Source of the DNA: Halogranum amylolyticum
GTDB lineage: Archaea; Halobacteriota; Halobacteria; Halobacteriales; Haloferacaceae
DNA length: 64,000 bases
Direction of reading: 5' to 3'
Assembly (NCBI RefSeq): GCF_900110465.1
Contig: NZ_FODV01000004.1
Span: forward strand, 334,108-398,107
Positions within the stretch are counted from its first letter, which is position 1, and the number at the start of each line of letters is the position of its first letter. Shown one piece after another: positions 61,958 through 64,000 of this stretch. The position numbers were made by a program, and so were the translations under genes. The notes below the pieces were generated by a model. It ran no database searches. It saw nothing but the letters and a program-made list of their open reading frames with translations, and was not told the DNA's origin.

Positions 61958-62827
61958 TCACGCCGACTGCTCCGTCGACGAGGACTCGTCGAGCGGTGTC
62001 GAGTGTCGACGGTAACTGTCGTAGACGCGTTCTGCCCACTCGCGTGCGATGGTGGCGTCGGTGTCGACGAACACCCGCATCGCACCCGTCTCCTCGTCGT
62101 AGCCGCCGATCCCGACCCGGTCGTCGAAGACGGCGAGACCGTACGGGAGGGCGGACCGGGTGTGGAGCGTGAGACTGCCCGCCTCCAGTGCGGCGTCGAA
62201 ACGCTCCGGGTCGTCCGTACGGAGTCGCTCGACGACGTCGGGGAGGTAGATCAGTTCCACGTCGCGCCCTTCGAAGACGGGGTCGGGGGTGGCCGTGGAC
62301 GGAGGGACCATATGCGTCGTGTTGAACCCGCGGAACGTCTCGCTGTCCCGGAGGAGTGAGAGGAAGCGCGTGACCGGGGCGTACGGATCCGACGGCGTCG
62401 GGACGGTCACCGTCGCGTCCGCGAACGGTTCGACGACGAACTCCTGGTGGTCCTCACAGATGGCGTCGAGCAGCGGCGCGAGTCGACCTGCGGTGACGAG
62501 ATTCCGTTCGAACCGGAGCGTCGACTCGGCGACCACCTGCCCCTTACCAGTGAGCACGAAGCGACCGTCGACGCGCTCGGCGAGGTCGTTGTCTTCCAGC
62601 CATCGGGTGAACCGATGGCTCGTCGCCCGCGATACGCCGAGGGCGGCTTCGATGTCGCGACGGTCCCGAGGCCCGTCGAAGAGCAGTTCGAGGACCGACC
62701 GGTGGCGGACGACGTCGACCAGCTCGTCGGTGTCGAGACGAGCGGTTCGCTCGCTCGGCGTGTCGCCGTACGTCTGTAGGTCGAGCGCGTGTTGGATGAG
62801 TTCGTCCAGGAGCTGTCGGTTGGTCAT
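61958..62827 (-). CDS. FilR1-type HTH transcriptional regulator
   Basis: The product has 289 residues from the ATG at 62827. An N-terminal extension is followed by a winged helix (RDRRDIEAALGVSRATSHRF, TRWLEDNDLAERVDGRFVLT). A FilR1/DUF1724-type domain completes it (LIYLPDVVERLRTDDPERFD, LPYGLAVFDDRVGIGGYDEE). It is divergent from a methyltransferase gene with 194 bases between starts. A 17-base inverted repeat near its TATA element suggests autoregulation. Its partner gene is a plausible target. Confidence 0.85.
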   Translation of the reverse strand: MTNRQLLDELIQHALDLQTYGDTPSERTARLDTDELVDVVRHRSVLELLFDGPRDRRDIEAALGVSRATSHRFTRWLEDNDLAERVDGRFVLTGKGQVVAESTLRFERNLVTAGRLAPLLDAICEDHQEFVVEPFADATVTVPTPSDPYAPVTRFLSLLRDSETFRGFNTTHMVPPSTATPDPVFEGRDVELIYLPDVVERLRTDDPERFDAALEAGSLTLHTRSALPYGLAVFDDRVGIGGYDEETGAMRVFVDTDATIAREWAERVYDSYRRHSTPLDESSSTEQSA

Positions 62828-62900
62828 ACGTCGCCTCCGTCGGGACGAATTCGATGCGTCCGTTGTTACCAATACACACGCTTCGCCGGGAGTTAACTCT

Positions 62901-62917
62901 GTCTCACCCCGTGAGAC
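62901..62917. promoter_or_regulatory. palindromic operator candidate
   Basis: GTCTCAC-CCC-GTGAGAC is a perfect 7-bp inverted repeat with a 3-base spacer, between the divergent FilR1-type regulator and methyltransferase genes. It lies next to the minus-strand TATA-like AGAGTTAACT (62891-62900). Its symmetry and place suit a dimeric winged-helix repressor. Confidence 0.55.
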
Positions 62918-62986
62918 GGGTCTCGACGCGTGGAACTACTCACAGAGGTCGAGAGAGAGTTCAGTGACAGCGACAGAGCTCAGAAA

Positions 62987-62994
62987 TTAACTAT
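62987..62994 (+). promoter_or_regulatory. TATA box of the methyltransferase gene
   Basis: TTAACTAT lies 28-35 bases before the ATG at 63022, suggesting a leaderless mRNA. Confidence 0.55.
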
Positions 62995-63021
62995 AGCCGG
63001 GTCGGGGTTCTCTGTTCAGCT

Positions 63022-64000
63022 ATGACAGTCGAACGAGAACGAACGGAGACGACTGCGACGGTCGACGCCCGGCGGACCACCGAGACGGCCGACGCGACCG
63101 AAGCGACCGACGCGTTCGTCGAGCAGATACTCGATGCAGTCGCGGGCGCGTTCACCGTCGACACGATGTTCGTCGGCCACCGACTCGGCTACTACGACGC
63201 TATCGCCGAGGCGGGAGCAGTGACGGCGGCGGAACTCGCATCGGCGACGGACACCCACGACCGGTACGCGCGAGAGTGGCTCGAACAGCAGACCATCGCC
63301 GGGATTCTCGGCGTCGAAGACGAAGATGCCGACGGGACCGCCCGGCGCTACTACCTCCCAGCCGGTCGCGAGGAGGCGCTAACCGATCCGGATAGCCCGA
63401 ACTACGTCGCGCCGCTGTCGAGTCTCGTCGTCGGTGCGGTCCGTCCCATCGACGCGATTCTGGACGCGTACAGGACGGGCGGTGGGGTCTCCTACGAGGA
63501 CTACGGCGAGCACTTCCACGAGGGACAAGCGGCGATCAATCGACCGTCGTATCTCCACTCGCTCGGCGAGGAGTGGATTCCCGCGATGTCGGACGTCGAC
63601 GAGCGCCTCCGGAGCGACCCGCCGGCCCGCGTCGCCGACGTCGGCTGTGGCTACGGCTGGTCGTGCATCGGCATCGCGCAGACGTATCCGAACGTCCGGG
63701 TGGATGGCATCGACCTCGACGAAGGCTCTGTGGAGGCAGCCCGCGAGAACGTCGCCGAGGCCGGCCTCGACGACCGAGTGACGGTCGAGTGTCGTGACGC
63801 GGGTGACCCGAACATCGAAGGTGAGTACGACCTCGTGACTGCTTTCGAGTGTATCCACGACCTGCCAGATCCGGTCGGTGTGCTTCGGAACGTCCGGCGC
63901 ATCGTCGCCGACGACGGCGCCGTGCTCGTCGCAGACGAACGGGTCGGCGAATCGTTCACCGCGGAGGGGAACGAGGTCGAGTGGATGATGTACGGCTGGA
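63022..64000 (+). CDS. class I SAM-dependent methyltransferase with N-terminal winged helix (3' end beyond window)
   Basis: The gene starts at the ATG at 63022 and is open for 326 codons to the window edge. Residues about 30-110 form a winged-helix-like dimerisation domain (MFVGHRLGYYDAIAEAGAVT, AAELASATDTHDRYAREWLE), as in Rv2258c-type or O-methyltransferase-like proteins. The SAM-binding motif ARVADVGCGYGWSCIGIA appears near residue 200 and IDLDEGSVEAARENV follows. The region FECIHDLPDPVGVLRNVRRI is motif-like for post-I. The substrate is unknown. It is divergent from the FilR1-type regulator, which may control it. Confidence 0.88.
   Translation, partial: MTVERERTETTATVDARRTTETADATEATDAFVEQILDAVAGAFTVDTMFVGHRLGYYDAIAEAGAVTAAELASATDTHDRYAREWLEQQTIAGILGVEDEDADGTARRYYLPAGREEALTDPDSPNYVAPLSSLVVGAVRPIDAILDAYRTGGGVSYEDYGEHFHEGQAAINRPSYLHSLGEEWIPAMSDVDERLRSDPPARVADVGCGYGWSCIGIAQTYPNVRVDGIDLDEGSVEAARENVAEAGLDDRVTVECRDAGDPNIEGEYDLVTAFECIHDLPDPVGVLRNVRRIVADDGAVLVADERVGESFTAEGNEVEWMMYGW

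Overview
The window is chromosomal DNA of a halophilic archaeon. Evidence: high GC, strongly acidic proteins, TATA boxes about 25-30 bases upstream of start codons (implying leaderless mRNAs), Tat-type signal sequences, TbsP, amphi-Trp and UPF0179 proteins, and several families known only from haloarchaea. The gene content suggests the order Haloferacales; the genus cannot be fixed from the sequence alone. No rRNA, CRISPR array or complete insertion sequence is visible.

Layout. 0.1-3.6 kb: succinate dehydrogenase operon sdhC-D-B-A on the minus strand. 3.7-6.3 kb: divergent pair of an AstE-like zinc amidohydrolase and a RimK-type ATP-grasp ligase fused to a retropepsin-like domain. 6.3-9.0 kb: an AlkA-type glycosylase and a 3-hydroxyacyl-CoA dehydrogenase/enoyl-CoA hydratase fusion. 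9.1-11.2 kb: intact tRNA-Glu, a KaiC-like ATPase gene, and a 3' fragment of the same tRNA, looking like a small integrated element. 11.6-14.0 kb: three related winged-helix membrane proteins (DUF7344-like) around dsbB. 14.1-21.8 kb: four-gene prkA-prkA-yeaH/yhbH-spoVR operon. 22-28.3 kb: small conserved haloarchaeal genes, tRNA-Leu, an inositol-monophosphatase-family enzyme and an Lrp regulator. 28.4-35.2 kb: DUF63 membrane protein, a YcaO/ThiF-like protein, tbsP and a CHAT-type caspase-like protease. 35.3-38.8 kb: glyA and folD (one-carbon metabolism) with a lipoprotein and a DUF6653-like membrane protein between them. 39-45.5 kb: zinc-ribbon protein, Tat-exported M14 carboxypeptidase, NUDIX hydrolase, a frameshifted gene, a DUF1028 protein, a 48-residue ORF, a candidate structured small RNA and an amphi-Trp protein. 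45.6-51.8 kb: PadR regulator, AI-2E-type exporter, MgtC/DUF4010 protein, class III aminotransferase, TOBE protein and mutY. 52-55.7 kb: a somewhat less GC-rich block with a second amphi-Trp gene, a pyridoxamine-oxidase-like gene and a P-type ATPase. 56-64 kb: FilR1-type regulator, FMN reductase, thymidine kinase, Yip1 protein, a degenerate DHH (RecJ/Cdc45-like) protein with S1 and OB domains, a lipoprotein, and a second FilR1-type regulator divergent from a methyltransferase that runs off the window.

Most of the region is core metabolism and stress physiology. The most unusual parts are the tRNA-Glu mini-element, the RimK-retropepsin/AstE pair, the stand-alone CHAT protease, the YcaO protein without a visible precursor, the promoter-plus-two-hairpin RNA candidate near 45.0 kb, and the inactive-looking DHH protein. 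Family names with DUF numbers are from memory of domain patterns; no search was run.
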